This document shows positions 1-13,713 of a stretch of 64,000 nt of DNA, one piece after another. Made by a program: the position numbers and the translations under genes. Positions within the stretch are counted from its first letter, which is position 1. Every line of letters starts with the position of its first letter. The stretch comes from Lithospermum erythrorhizon (taxonomy: Eukaryota > Streptophyta > Magnoliopsida > Boraginales > Boraginaceae), in the NCBI GenBank assembly GCA_019722365.1, contig JADFUC010001492.1, positions 1 to 64,000 of the forward strand, given 5' to 3'. A model generated the notes under the pieces. The model was given only the letters and a program-made list of their open reading frames with translations. It ran no database searches and was not told the origin of the DNA.

Positions 1-59
1 CTACACATCAACATACTTCTCACACATGCACCTCTCTTAGTTCAATCTCCTCCTTACTG

Positions 60-310
60 GTGGTCAACAACATAAGGTGGATAAACTAATCATCCATTTC
101 TCAACATCTTACGGGCAACTAAAGCATTTGCATAAAGAGGAAGTAAATTCTTTTCAACACCTAGGAAAAAGATCTCAGACTTTTCAGACTAGATATTTTA
201 CCTTCTTAAGATGACAATCTATCAATGTGACATGCCCCTAACCAATCCATCCCCAAAATAAGCAAGTCAATAAGGTCAAAATCATTCATCTCAAAAGGAA
301 GTAAACGTAT
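60..310 (-). mobile_element. Ty3/gypsy retropepsin fragment (C-terminal part of protease)
   Basis: On the minus strand this stretch reads through the motif ILGMDWLG, followed by a histidine/cysteine segment and then by LPLYANALVARKMLR. This is the usual end of a plant Ty3/gypsy protease and the linker to reverse transcriptase. Small frame changes are needed, so it is not translatable as one ORF. It belongs to the same element as the gag and protease pieces at 3.06-3.87 kb and the gag at 13.7-14.3 kb. Insertion of another LTR (ending at 2936) separates it from its own N-terminal half. The element continues off the left edge. Confidence 0.6.
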
Positions 311-419
311 CCACTCCCCAGGTCGGCCGCCTCCGAAAAAGTAGAGTCAAGAAAATCCCGAACACTGCATCACCAAAATCGATGATCTACCCGCTTAAAA
401 CTACTCTGCTCTTCCCCAA

Positions 420-2936
420 AAACATGATTACATATAATATTTCCTAAAATAATCACACTTTAAAAATTTACAATCCATCAGTGATATCTAACCAACCAAC
501 TTCATATATATACAACACTTAAATAATGCCAAGGTTACAAAAGTGAGTAAGATCAGACTCGTAATACAAAATGACAACCGCCGACAAGTGCTAAAGGTCG
601 ACAATAAAGTACAACAATCGAAAACAATGACAACACATCAAAATCGCATCAGCGAGATCCTCTCTCGGCCACCCGAATGCCACCTAGCCACTTCCTGAAC
701 AACCTCCAACGCCTCTTGGCTCAACTAGTCAGTCTCATTAACCCGGCACAAATTAAATGCCGCCCCAAAAGTCGGAAAAGGGGTGTGCTCGTGGTTCTTT
801 TAGTGAACTTAACAAATGGGTGAACTTAAACCATACGCCACTTAATAATAAACAAATTAACATGAGGAAGCCAAATACGCATATATATATAGATATATAA
901 CCTGGACTACTCAAATTAAAAGCTATTTATACTTTCAAAGAAAAATTCTCATACATCACACGGCATAACATAATATAGTGGTCTCTGGCCAATGAATACA
1001 ACTAACTAAATAAAATCACACCAAACCATGAAATTTATAGTCACAAGAGACCCAACAAAAACTATACTCTAGTCATCAATCACTATCAACTGGGATACCA
1101 TCCGATTCTAACTGACGCATATGCTCTCAACCAAGTTAATCTACAACGCCTTATACCGAAGTATAATCATTGATAACTAACGCCTATACCTAAGTATAAA
1201 GTCGATAAACAACGCCTTATACCGAAGTATCGATAAACAACACTCTTATAATCAAGTATAAAATGATAACCAACGCTCTTATGATCAAGCATAAAGCCGA
1301 TAGATAACGCTCTTATACCAAGATAAAGTTCGAGCAACCAACGCCGTTATTACCTAACCCATGACCTTCCCAATTTAGGTCATCCTAATACTCAAGTCAC
1401 CTCAAGACATACATAATCTCCTGAATTATCACCCTCAATAACCATCTACTCTTACTCCCCAAACAATATCCAAGCACACGCCTAAAACATCTCTACAATC
1501 GTAAGTTAAACACAATCACGACAAGCACAATAGAATACATAAGCGTCGGCTAAGGCCACAGAATATCAACAAAGGTCGACAAGGCCACGTAAATTAGAAA
1601 TAATTTGGGAGTTCAAGCCATTACTTTACCTCAAGCAATCTTCAACGCCACAAAATATAATCACAATATCATATCATGGCTCACACAAATGAATCACACA
1701 TAATCATATAACAATTACATGTATATCATTCTCACGTAATCATAACACAAATGACATGTACATCATTCTCACATAATCGCATCTACAATAACATGTTCAC
1801 AATAATAAAAGTAAGTACGTATGTAACACCAAGCGAGATAAGCATCACCTCTACTACATCACAAAAGTCCTCACGGCTGAACGCGATAACGAACGTGCCC
1901 CTTCCCGCGGGTCGAGGCCTAACAACACCCAGAAAGTATACTGTGAACTAATACCAAGCACTACGCTCTTGAATAAATACCAACTCTAATCGGAATGATT
2001 TCTAAACGGTCTAAGATGACGGGTAAACTATCTAATTATAATCAACGGACACAACCAAATCGATCCCCTCAAATTCCATCTTATTACTTGTCATTACAAA
2101 TCAACTTATAGAGTCATTCTAGTTAATCACAAGTCATTAATTAACAACCTATACTCCAAAATGACACTACAACTCAACTTGGAATTAACACTTTTCAACC
2201 TAACTCCCTTTAATCAATTTTAAATAACCAATTTAACATCACAACAACTACAATAAGGTCCCAATTATACTCCCTACACATTTAAAAGTCTTATAAAAAT
2301 ATCACCCAAGAAAAAGTCGACAAAAACCTAGAAAAGTCAACTCGCCCATAACATCCTCAACGAATTTCTAAATCATGAAATTCATCACTTATATACATCA
2401 TGTAACCTATAACCAACCAAGATTCATCATAAAAATTGAATTATATGGAAAAGTCAACTAAAAGTCAATTATGTCAAAAACCCAAGAAATATCTCAAAGA
2501 CTCTTGAACTTTCATACCTTAACTCAAGAGAAGGATGGGAGAACGATATTCTACAAACGTATCTCAGCTTGAGCGACAATCGAAGAGAGAAATGGAAGAA
2601 GAAATTTTCAAGGGGAGTGGGGGTGAATCTCGCCCAAAACAATGTTAAGAAGAAGAAGCATGGCAATGGGTGATGACGCTGGAAGATAAGTAATGGATAG
2701 ATATTTGCATTCGAGTCCCGTCAGTTTCTAAGCACTTCTCCGCTTATCGCATCAAATCTCAACGAACCCGATTCCAAAGATAAAATTTTCCATGGCAAAA
2801 CTACTAAATTATAAATGTATTCTGCCTAAATAATTTAATAAATAATATTATCATCGAATTATTATTTATACTATCACGGTCCCACCGAATCGAAAAATTT
2901 CTAAATTTTTTTTCTTTCAACGAGCGGGTTATTACA
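420..2936 (-). mobile_element. Ty3/gypsy LTR (copy A), nested in an older gypsy protease
   Basis: The 5' end of the LTR (minus strand) is visible at 2936, where it starts TGTAATAACCCGCTCG, a close variant of the TGTAACGACCCGCCC start of copy B at 10176. Positions about 1000-1740 align in the same orientation with 8960-9905 of copy B, sharing the ATACCGAAGTATA repeats, the GCCGACAAGGCCAC motif and the stretch around CTCACACAA. The other end, near 420-480, is not sharply defined. Protease motifs of a different gypsy element lie on both sides, so this is an insertion, probably a solo LTR. It has no coding capacity. Confidence 0.5.
1147..1350. repeat. Short tandem repeat inside LTR copy A
   Basis: About five degenerate units of roughly 40-50 bp, each built round CTTATACCGAAGTATA or a decayed form such as CTTATAATCAAGTATA, separated by GATAAACAAC-type spacers. 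The core is an imperfect inverted repeat. It is the counterpart of the better preserved array at 9111-9445. Confidence 0.6.
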
Positions 2937-3870
2937 AGAAAGCCATTCCCGCATATTGATTTCCAATACTTAAGTGGACAGCTTTCTAAGTAAATTATCA
3001 ATCTTATCAAACTTCTACCGGCTATAAGTGACAAAAAGGCATGTAAGAATTTCTCGAGTTATCTAAATATTACTGAAAATTTCGTAGATATGAAAGAAAC
3101 AGTTGCACCCTCGAATCAAAACAAAAATTTTTGCTTCCGCCACCCACACAAATTTAGAGTGCACTACATGACTCGAGAATCCTTAGCCTCTGGGTTGGCA
3201 CCGCAAATACCGACCGCGACCAAATTCCAAAGACCACCCCACTACTCACAATATTTACCCCGACTATTTCAACCTCCATCCGAGTTTCCACAACACTAAC
3301 CCGACCTCAACGACTTCCCTTGAGAACCTCCTCTAATCGGGTCAGACTGAGTAAATGCCAGTACTTCCATCAACACCTTTGCCTCTCGGGACAATTAATA
3401 GCACGTGCCCTTCTCGGCTACTGAGCAGTCATCAGACTGTAACTCCGGCCACATCATTCCACAACTTTATAACATTTACCATCACGGAAACACTATTGTT
3501 ATTTTTCCTCCCCTAATAACCCCTCTCAGATCCTCCGAATCGACTAAGCATTGGGCATGCATAAAGCAGCCGCTTAAATCGGTAATTAGCAAGCAGGGAC
3601 CGAACCCACTGGCTTAACGACCGGCAATGCAACGGACGCCCCTCGGGAAACCATAAATCGACAACCACCCATCCTAGAAACAACATGTCTTCCTCTTTTC
3701 TCCCCACTAACTCGATGCTCAACCAACTCCATCTCTACCCATAGCGCATCATTCAATAATTCATGAAAGGTTGCAAAATTCTTGAGTGACAATCTCTGCC
3801 ACGGATTTCTAACGCATCATGCCCCTGATCTCTCTCGATTTCTCTCCTCTCGCTTAGCATTTATCGTTAG
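2937..3870 (-). mobile_element. Ty3/gypsy gag C-terminus with zinc knuckle, and start of protease
   Basis: Reading leftwards on the minus strand from 3870, the order is a helical gag segment (FATFHELLNDALWVEMELVEHR at about 3710-3790, split by small shifts), a decayed CCHC zinc knuckle (GKCYK...CGMM at about 3430-3480), and the protease active-site region near 3075-3115. There the usual FDSGATHSF motif survives as FDSR followed by an out-of-frame ATVSF. This is the standard gypsy gag-protease order. The gag N-terminal half lies across the inserted element, at 13716-14289. The stretch is broken by several frame changes and is not functional. Confidence 0.55.
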
Positions 3871-3879
3871 AATCTATTA

Positions 3880-4853
3880 TGAATTATATTTGCAATTAAA
3901 CAACAATTCACATCCCGGATCCTCAAAAATGATATAAATTAATCTAAATACATATACTTAATTTCCATGAATACTGCAGCATTACATAGTAATGTGAAGA
4001 CAATCGAAATCACCCACTTCAAAAACCAAGCCTCCCGTGAGTCCCTCAGAAAACACTCTCCGATCGCTTGTCCAACACCAAGCATTGCCGCCTAGATTGC
4101 ATATGAAATCTGACCGAGCACTCAACTTGCTAAAGTTTTATGAACAAACGGAAGAAAACCTTCCAAACGATGGTGAGGGGGCAGGTTTTTCTTGAGAGAG
4201 GCAAGTGGTTTTTTGATTTCATGAAATGAAAACCCTTGTCTCTCTTTAAATACCAAATGTCTAATTCCACCCATAAGAACTCGTTAAGAAATCAGCTTAA
4301 CTCATGAATTTAATTAGACCTCATATGGCTTCAATCAAATAACGAGTCACTAGTGAGTTGTCTATTTTAATTATCTTGAAAAGTCAATTAAGATACTAGC
4401 GAAGTCACTATTATTTAAATTATCAAGTTATTTTATCATTTAATTTAATTGATTAAAATTGGTAAGTTTAACCACCGATGTTCATCAAAGATATTCATCA
4501 AATATATAAATATCAGAGATACATCTCTCTCAATATACAGTCTCAAGTAATTTCATGTACTTAAATATAATTCGAGTATCATCAGACATACATGACCTTC
4601 TAGGCCGATAATAAGTAAGTTCTATAAATACACCGACCAATTACAATTATTATAACGACACGAGTAAGATCTAGCAATCGGCCATAACCCCTTAAATTAT
4701 CATGAGAACCCAAACTAGTAATATACAATTACTAAGGCGAACACTAAGTTCCAAAGAGAATCACATTTAACCAACCTGTAAAATTAATCAAGGGCCACAA
4801 TTGTCACAACGGAATAATAAAAAGGGAATCAATTTCATTGATTTTCAACACTC
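3880..4853 (-). mobile_element. LTR of a Copia-like, largely non-coding element (3' LTR)
   Basis: Positions 3880-4853 are repeated in the same orientation at 12786-13713, starting TGAATTATATTTG and ending GATTTTCAACA. Just outside the right end, the minus strand reads AAGTGGGAG immediately before TGTTGAAAATC. This is the usual Copia polypurine tract and LTR start, so this copy is the 3' LTR of a minus-strand element. A related solo LTR sits at 24151-25091. Confidence 0.6.
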
Positions 4854-7690
4854 CCACTTGTCCTTGACGACACTACAATCTCCCTTTAACACGCGATATC
4901 TAGTCGTAGGCTAACCATAAAAGTTGCACGCTTAAACACCCACAACTTTCTTTTACTCTAGTATTTAATCGGACAAAGATTATGGTGTCCCATAAACGGC
5001 CCAGAGAATCCTGGAGCAGGCCTCGAGATCTTCCTTAGATATCAAGGACGGATAACCGTCCCAATATATCAACATCTATCGTTATACTCATCAAGGCGAT
5101 CCATATGTAGTTATAATCCCACTTAAGGTAGACGCTTCGTCATAGTCCAAGCATGTAGCTTATAACATTTATAGTTATATATCGTAGGTCTAAGAATTGT
5201 TTAACCTAAAATTCTAAACAAATATCATAGGACATGATATAGATATCTTCTATGAATTCATTTTGTCATACCAAACATGTGGACTGCAGCCCACGGTATC
5301 GATCTGGCCTCCCGTGAGTTAACGTGATCAATCTCGATCAATAACCGCACACCATGTTAGTCACTGATGCTTGCCGCCCTAACTATCGCACCGACCAAGG
5401 CCTTGGCTATCCTATGTTTCTAGGTTTCAAGAGGTATAATCAATCAACACCACATGCTGCCCCAGAAACATGCATCAAATCCGCGGATTTAACTTTTCAC
5501 TCATCGAGGATGGCTAATACATGTCTATTATATATTTCAACGGCCCGTGAAATAAATAACGGTAATTATATCAATGAATTATGCATTCATATAGTTTAGT
5601 TAACAATCGATTAAATACAAAAGAAACATTTGTTTTAATCAATTACTAACTTATTCCGTAAAGTGAATGAACTAGCTCCCACCTAACTTCTTTGCCAATG
5701 CTCGCTTCCTTCATTAAGCTCGTGAAAACAAACTGTTGAATCATTGGGAACGACATCTCAACTCGAGATGCATGCTTAAATCTATACATAGATCCTTTAA
5801 GTCACATGAATTTGTGTCATTTCGTGACACGAAAGCAAATGAATAAAATGATTATATCACATCCTTTATTAGAATACTACTTACGTGTTAAATTTCTCAT
5901 ATTCATCAACCTGCCTCGCAAATGTTAATCATTGACGACTAAGATTATCCCTCGACATAGTCATGCACCCACTACGATCAAACGGGTTTCCCCAACCACT
6001 GGGTTCTATCATCGGGTAGTTTACAACACACCGGCAAGTAACACACATCTGCCTTATTAAATGCATATTCTTTTTAACAAATAAAAACAAAAATAGATCA
6101 ACTAGTCAAGTTGTAATACCAGTTCAAGTTTCCTTTAGTTTACTCATCGAAAGATACTAGACTTAGTCCTATTATTGAAATTTTACATTAGCTTTTCATA
6201 TATGGTTAAATCGCCCATAATGCTATACTATCACATTTAGTTACATGTAAGATCAACAACCTATCCATTCCATGTAACTATAGTTACTTCTATTCCTTTA
6301 AAGTTACTACCAAGCGTATCTCGAATCCGCGTGAATACCTTAAGAAAACTTCACAATTCCAATCACGGAATCACGCTACGCCATATTATTGTGTACAACA
6401 CAATTTACCTCGACGCGTACACGGTGAATCATATTATTTGTATTAGACTTCAACCACTCTCATTAATGCGAGGCCTTACTACATGATCGGACCTCTAACA
6501 AAGAGCTTGTCTTGTCAATGTTATAACTGCCTATTTATAGAATTTAATCTATTATGATTTCAATCACCGAAAGCTCATGACATCTTAAACTTAACAAGCA
6601 AATGTCATGCAAGCTCACATATATATAATGTGACTGATTATAGCATATGTCACATATATGTAGCTGGACTCACAAATGTACAAGAATCTAATCACTTGAT
6701 ACCTTTTAAGGTTGTAGGAAGATTTCTTAAACATTTAGTGTATTAAACTTCATTTATGCAGTAATCACTGACCTTTAAGGAACTCAAGGCTCTTCATCAC
6801 TCTTGATTCTTATTGATTTTCATCAAGTATCAAAGTGATGAATTTAACTCCATTATACTCAATCTTAAGTTTGCAACTTTAGATTCTAGTAGTATAGAAA
6901 CTTTTTTTTATATTCTCAATAGACTGGAGTTCCAATAACCACAAGCCAAGTATCCATCATCGCCGATCATTCTCTAGGAACATTCTTTTGATCATTTGCT
7001 TAGACCCACATGTTACAATCCTATGAATAGCAATAAGAAAGTTTGAAATAAACATGAGCAAATACCAATGAATGTTTAATCTTGGTTTCTCAACCAAATG
7101 TACGATCAAACGGCTCATTCATGATCGACAGTTTAATGAGAATACATTTATTTACTTGGATGATCACCATCCGTAATGTAAAAAGAGAATGGGCTCTTAC
7201 TTAATGAATCACCATCCGGTAACATATATAATAGAGTTTTATACTTAACTCCATGTATTCACATCTTATTTTATTTAAATGACCTCGTTGATTTATTGGA
7301 GTATGATTTATTCATTTTTGTCATATTTGTATCAATGTGATGGCTTTAAATGCACGCAGTGGACACTCGATATAACCGAGCTACTAATGCATTCAGTTTC
7401 ACATATTTATTTCACTATTTGTACTTCACAACGGGGGTACCTATATATATATACAAATTGCACAATATAGTGTATGGAAACAAATACCGGCTTCCTTACG
7501 GTTATGTACAAAATGACTTGATATCAACTTTGATTCAAGTTAAATTATGTCTACTACAAAGTGACATAATACTAACTTGTCCTATACGAGACGCTTTCAA
7601 AGTCTCTGCTTTTTATCAAACACAACTTCGAGTTGTCTCACGCTTGAATATAGTTTAAAGGTAGCGCCAGGAACGGCCTCGCCCTGTTGG
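4854..7690 (-). mobile_element. 3' half of the internal region of the Copia-like element; no ORF
   Basis: This lies between the polypurine tract at 4854 and the nested gypsy LTR that starts near 7700. I looked for Copia integrase, reverse transcriptase and RNase H motifs on both strands and found none. ORFs here are at most about 100 aa and carry no recognisable motif. Together with 10177-12785 it makes about 5.4 kb of apparently non-coding internal sequence. That fits a LARD (large retrotransposon derivative) or a heavily decayed Copia element. Confidence 0.4.
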
Positions 7691-7699
7691 ACCTCCTAT

Positions 7700-10176
7700 G
7701 CTGTAATTCATCATCAACTGAATAATCAGAGTCACCAACGATGGATAACGATAAAAATGACTTCATTTAACGTGATAATAAAAATAATACAACTCGTCCA
7801 TCGGGTGAACTAACCAACACCACAACAACTGAAAAGTAATAATATAAATACAACATCAAACAATTTGTTTTACAACTCGAGACAACAATAATTATTACGT
7901 ACAACAAAAACTCCAAAGAATATAAAAGTATGACTGTTGAGGTCTTCAAGCCACCATCGCCACCTCCGCGGGTACGCAGCTACTCGGCCAATGCATCTCG
8001 GTCATCCCGCAACAACCTAGGCATAAAACGCCCGCCCATAGGGAAATAGAGCTACCTAAAAAGTCGCGAATACAAATATCATAGAAGCTAACCTACCACC
8101 ATACAAACAAGGATACCCTCAAGTACCTTACCTATTTAAAGATTATATACCTCAAGAGTTATATTTTATATGTTACCACCACAATATAAATTCCTTCCTT
8201 TAACGGCTTTCCAACTAACAATCGATAATCCCAAAAGCTATTCTCTACTTGTTATCTTTCTTAAGTATAGCTAATTTCCGACATAATATACAACTCAAAC
8301 ATACAACAACTCAAACATATATCTCAACATCTCATCACTCAAGCATACACAACTCAACCACTCAACTCCCAATTATAGTCATACACCTCCTATGACATCT
8401 AAATGTTTTTCATAAGACCCTCCAAATCGTTTCATTTTCTTAATACAACTGAGCAACGTATATCTTAAAATCAAGATAACTTAAGTACGGAATTATCTCA
8501 CCAAATTCTATTTAGTCTATGGAACTTATTCACCTTTAACGGTATCAACGCTGCCAGTCGTATCATAACTTATATACTAACACGCTTCGATCCAACTTCT
8601 TCCAATGTATATAAAATATCATCAACATCGCCTATGTATTAGCATGAACGAGTCTATAATTGCATCTAGTGTTCTTATTCAAAAGTTATCTCACCCATTA
8701 ACCAACCTCCTAACTCTTAACCTTGGTAAAGGATGTATAACGATTTTATACCAACCTGTGGATCCACAAGAAAATCTAATCATACCAATAATCAACCAAA
8801 CCTAATTGACATAATTTCATCATGGCAACATCTAAGTATAATCAAATGACAATATCCATAACCAATAAATGAGTCATAAAACAGATCATACAACACCATA
8901 GAAAAATTTAAACAACATATCAAGATATAATACAAAGTCTCAATAAGGCACACCATCACCCAGAATAAAATCACAGAGACTCAACAACGACTATAACTCT
9001 AGTCATCAAACCATCTATCTCTCATATCTCCACAACTATACCAACTCTAACGTGCATATGCTCAACTGCCTACCCGCAAAGCACGGACCACCGCTGATAT
9101 AACACTTCTCTTTATACCGTAGAGTATGCGCCAACACCAACAATGCACACAGAAAGGTGATAATAGATCTCACTACACTTATACCGAAGTATAAGGCCAA
9201 CACCGACAATGCACATAGCAAAGTGATAATAGATCTCACACTGCACTTATACCGAAGTATAAGGCCAACACCGACAATGCACATAGCAAAGTGATAATAG
9301 ATCTCAGTGCACTTATACCGGCATATGGGCAATAATCGACAACGCACATAGCAAAGCTGGATAATAGATTCATAGCTTATATCAAAGTATAAGTCCAACA
9401 CCGACAATGCACATAGCAAAGGATAATAGATCTCAATCGCATCTTATACCGGGCAGCCAACAAATACATACATATCCTCAAGTAAGGAAGGAGATTCACC
9501 AAACCCCTAATCATCCTTAACCATGTGGTCATATCCTAATACTCAAGCCTACCTCAAAGTCACGCATAACTCCAACCAACACCTCCTCCCAACAACCAAC
9601 TACTCCTCTCAAACAATATCAAAGCACACAACTAAGACATCTCACAATCATAAATCAATCACAACCCCGACAAGGCCATGAGTTATGTGCGCCGACAAGG
9701 CCACAAAAATACCAAAAAGTGCCGACAAAGCTTTTATTGTAAATAAAAAGGCCGACAAGGCCACAGTTATAAAAAACGTAAGTCGAGAGTTCGCTATTAC
9801 TTACCTCGCTAAATCTTCAACGCCTATACAATATATTAATCATATAATGGCTCACACAATTAAATCACACATAATCATCCAACAATTACATGTATACCAT
9901 TCTAAGTTGTACTCAGTTTACCGGTATTTACTCTCGCTTGTAGCCTCAGCCGCATAACTATCTGAGATATGTTGTATATATACATGGAGTTGGATGGTTG
10001 ACATCACCTGACGGTGGATCAGAATTTTAAAAACCTGCTTGTAATGTTAATTGTTAATCAAATTTTTGGATAAAATGTGTAGTTCTTAACCGAAGCCGCC
10101 CATCAATACGGTGACTCGGTGTTCTAATTGTAATGATTCTCACCTCAGGGCGGCCGACCTAGGGCGGGTCGTTACA
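7700..10176 (-). mobile_element. Ty3/gypsy LTR (copy B), nested
   Basis: The minus-strand LTR start TGTAACGACCCGCCC is clear at 10176. The left part (about 7700-8060) aligns with 14500-14930 of copy C, sharing GAGTCACCAA.CGATGGATAAC and the motif AACGCCCGCCCAT. The right half aligns with copy A. No gag lies next to it, so it is probably a solo LTR inserted into the Copia-like element. I could not fix the left boundary or a target duplication with certainty. Confidence 0.55.
9111..9445. repeat. Five ~66-bp tandem repeats with a hairpin core, inside LTR copy B
   Basis: Five units start near 9111, 9178, 9246, 9313 and 9377. Each runs CTTATACCGAAGTATAAG, then CCAACACCGACAATGCAC, then ATAGCAAAG and GATAATAGATCTCA. 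The first 18 bases are a perfect inverted repeat: CTTATAC and GTATAAG round a CGAA loop. The second and third units are nearly identical. The 127-aa minus-strand ORF over this region only reflects the repeat. Confidence 0.8.
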
Positions 10177-12785
10177 CACTCAACCTGCATGTCGGATGCC
10201 AAGGAATGCTTTTGTTTCATCACACCATGAACCATGTTCATCTTGTTAAAGAAACTAATACCAATCACATGTCTTGAGATGTAGATACACAACATTCAAA
10301 GACTATCTCAAACTATTTATTATTTATGCCTTTGGCGGCTATATAATACTTAATATACTGTCTTCATGGCATCATCACCTTTGATCGAAAAAATTAATTA
10401 TCCTTCAATCATATCATGTGACTTTTGTTCACTTGAACCAAAGTTCATGCAACGTGACAAACATGATTGAATCAAGTCTTAAATATTTGTGGTATTTAAA
10501 GTTTGTCCTCTATTAAAGATACAACCGATTACAATAGTCAAGATCGCTTGTAATACTTTGTTTCAACAAGTCATTCGGATTTCACTTAACTTAGTTTATT
10601 TCACATTATAAGGTTATGCATTTAGTTTGCCCAATGAATGGTGAAAGAAAAAGGTAAACTAAATATGCCAAACATAATAGGAAATATGCAACTTAAAATA
10701 AACAGAGTAGTTCAAAACAATCCATACGTATTTAGAAATAAATTGTAAATATAATAATTCAAGATTTCAAATCTCACAAAATGCATAGCGATCAAGATCT
10801 ACTATACTGGATTCAAACGCAACACCGCATACATTTAATTCAAAAAGATAATAAAGAGGGTTATCCACCATGTGAACACTACATAACTCTTGTGTCACTA
10901 GCATACTATTCAAGATGCTACCTGACTTTTGTATTTCTGAAAAACCGGTTAAGCATACCAAAACCAAATAGTTACTTGGAGTGATCATCTGAAGCCCACA
11001 ACGCTAGTGGAAATCAATTCAACATGATCCATTTTCATATCAAATTGCAAAACTATAACACCAAATGCCCATCACAAGGTGCCGAGATGTAAATGATTTC
11101 AAATCCTTTAAAATTGGCTTGACATTTTTCTTAAATTTTAATTGGTGAGATTAATGTTATTTAACTATATTTAACTACGCATAGATAGCATATATTCAAG
11201 CAAATATGCACAATACGAAAACAAATAAATAACACACATTTGTGTGAGATATGAGCATGATCCCTAGGACCTATAACATCACTTAACAAGTGAAATAAAT
11301 ACCAACATAAGTCCTATTACAAAGACTTTTAGAAGTGCAAGTCTTCAGATTCTTCACCTCCTTTGAAACTTCAAGTTCTACAAGCGCCGCCTTCAAGGAA
11401 ACGCCATCTTCAACGCCACCACACAGTATACTACTCTTAACCCAACTTAGACAACACTCAAAGCTCAAGGGTAAATGAATAAAAGAATAAAGAAATACGA
11501 CTCATTGTGTCAAGCATAACATTTCCCGTACGCAAAACCGCGAAATAAATAAAACGGGTCATATCTAAATACCTCCTTTTCATTCCATAACAATATATAT
11601 AGGCAAAATATTAAAACAAATAAATACACTTAATTTCATATATATTAAATGAAATAAATTAAATGTGTTCAATTGACTAATTAATTCATTATTTTTACAA
11701 TTAATTATCAATTAATGTAAATTTTCAATTTAAATATATTCACACATGATTAATAATACTATTACAATACTACCAACCACTCAAATCATGGAATAATTAC
11801 TTTCAAGTAATTAACTCCAAAATTCAAAATTTAAAAAGTTACCATGAAATGATATTTTCAATAATTATCAATTAATGAAAATAATTATGAAAGGGAAATA
11901 TAAATCAAATTTAATGCTATTCAAGATATATATTCAATTACCTTAATGACAAAATTTATGATTTAATATTTAAAACCAAAATTAATAAATATCAATAATT
12001 TTAAAAACCAAAAAAATTACATAAAATACATTTAGGATTTTCTAAAAAGGGACGACGAACTTCAACGGATAAACGCATCGCTGCCACCCACAAATACACG
12101 CTGCGTGGGCGCCGAGTATGGCCGATGAGCCACTGGTGGCCGGGATCGTCCTAACCGAGCCCGGATGCTTCCACACTAAGTCCTCACAAGTCACACGCAC
12201 ATTGGTAAAATTAATTTCGCTTTCGCATTAATTACAACTTTGTAAAACGTGATTTCGAGGCTCAAAATTCAAAAAAAATTGGGATTCAACTTGAACATCA
12301 AATATCATTATTGAACACGCCCAATTGGAATTTCATCAAAACACTTCTAGTTTTATTAAATCAAAAACAATTCAGAATTCAATGAATTTTCTAGTACTTA
12401 AAAATTCAAAAAACTGAAAACATTTTAGACGAGCCTCAAAGGGCAGCTTTAAAAATACTTATTTAATTTCTTAATTTTCAAAATTTCTAGTCTCTCAGAA
12501 TCGAAAATGATTCTACCTAAAATCCAAATGCAAATTAATCAAGTTTTAATCCCTTCATTTCATGAAACAATGAATATCAAATCATCAAAAATCAATACAA
12601 TACTTTGATTTATACAAATTATGGATATATGCACAAAATGGGTTGATATTTTCATATCATATATTCATCAATTGAATATACAAATCATGAATCAATCAAA
12701 TTAATTAACAACTACGAATACACACAAATGAAATGAGATAAAATACATCAACTTTGAGTAGGCTATGAGGCCACTGAATCTAGTA
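10177..12785 (-). mobile_element. 5' half of the internal region of the Copia-like element; no ORF
   Basis: AT-rich sequence between the nested gypsy LTR and the 5' LTR at 12786. Next to that LTR the minus strand reads TTCAGTGGCCTCATAGCC, possibly a decayed methionine-tRNA primer-binding site (usual form TGGTATCAGAGCC). A GC-richer patch lies at 12050-12200. I saw no gag or pol motif on either strand. Confidence 0.35.
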
Positions 12786-13713
12786 TGAATTATATTTGTA
12801 ATTAAACAACAATTCATACATCCCTGATCCTCAAAATGATATAAATTAATCTAAATACATATAATGACTATATGAATACCGGAGTACTTACATAAAGAAA
12901 TGGGAAGGCAATCTAATCACCCACTTCAAAACCAAGCTCTACGAGTCCTCAAGAAACACTCTATAATCTTATTGTCCAACACTCAAAAGATGTCCTCTAC
13001 ATCAGACACACCATGAGAGAATCGAATTGAGCACTTGAACTTGCTAGATTTTTTTATGAACAAAAAGAAGAGAAAACCCTGTCTCTCTTTCTTTTTAAAT
13101 ACCAAATGCCTAATTCCACCTCAAGCAACTCTCCGGCAAGAATCGCTTAACTCTGCTAACTTAATTAGGACCGTTATGGCTTCTAATCAAATAACGAGTC
13201 ACTATGAGTTGTTCCATTTTTAATTATCTTGACAAATGAAATAATGAGTCACTAATTTGTCACTATCGAATAACTTATCAAGTTATTCATCAATTTCACT
13301 GCTAATTGATTAAATCCTGTAAGTTTAACCAATTGATGCTCATATCAATATATATTCATCAAATATATAAATACGGGAGAGATACATCTCTCAATATACA
13401 AGCCTCGCTTTTAATTTCATGCATGAAATATAATTCGAGTATCACCGTATGTGTGTGACCTTCTAGGCTCGATAATAGTAAGTTCTATACAATAATAATT
13501 GACCAATTACTATTATTATAACGATTAACGAAAAGATCTAGCAATCGCCATAACCCCTTAAATTATCATGTAGAACCCAAACTAGTAATATACTGGCTTC
13601 AAGGTGAACACTAAGTTCAAGAATCACATTTAACTAACCCGGAGCAAATGAATTGGATACACAATTATCGCAACATGACATTAAAAAGTGAATCAATTTA
13701 CTGATTTCCAACA
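12786..13713 (-). mobile_element. LTR of the Copia-like element (5' LTR)
   Basis: This is the second copy of the ~0.95-kb repeat at 3880-4853, in the same orientation. Shared landmarks include AACAACAATTCA near the start, CACCCACTTCAAAA, AACTTGCTA, CATAACCCCTTAAATTATCATG and the terminal CCAACA. It interrupts a gypsy gag: gag sequence resumes at 13714 on one side and at 3870 on the other. No clean 5-bp target duplication is left. Confidence 0.6.

Noticed and set aside
317..340. GGTCGGCCGCC block resembling an LTR start in the opposite orientation
   Set aside because: The core is palindromic, so the match to the LTR start at 10176 does not establish orientation or homology.
9036..9419. 127-aa minus-strand ORF
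   Set aside because: It is the translation of the 66-bp tandem repeats in a gypsy LTR; the peptide repeats with the DNA unit and has no motif.
9111..9445. Regular repeats resembling a CRISPR array
   Set aside because: The whole 66-bp unit is repeated with no unique spacers, and it lies inside a plant LTR.
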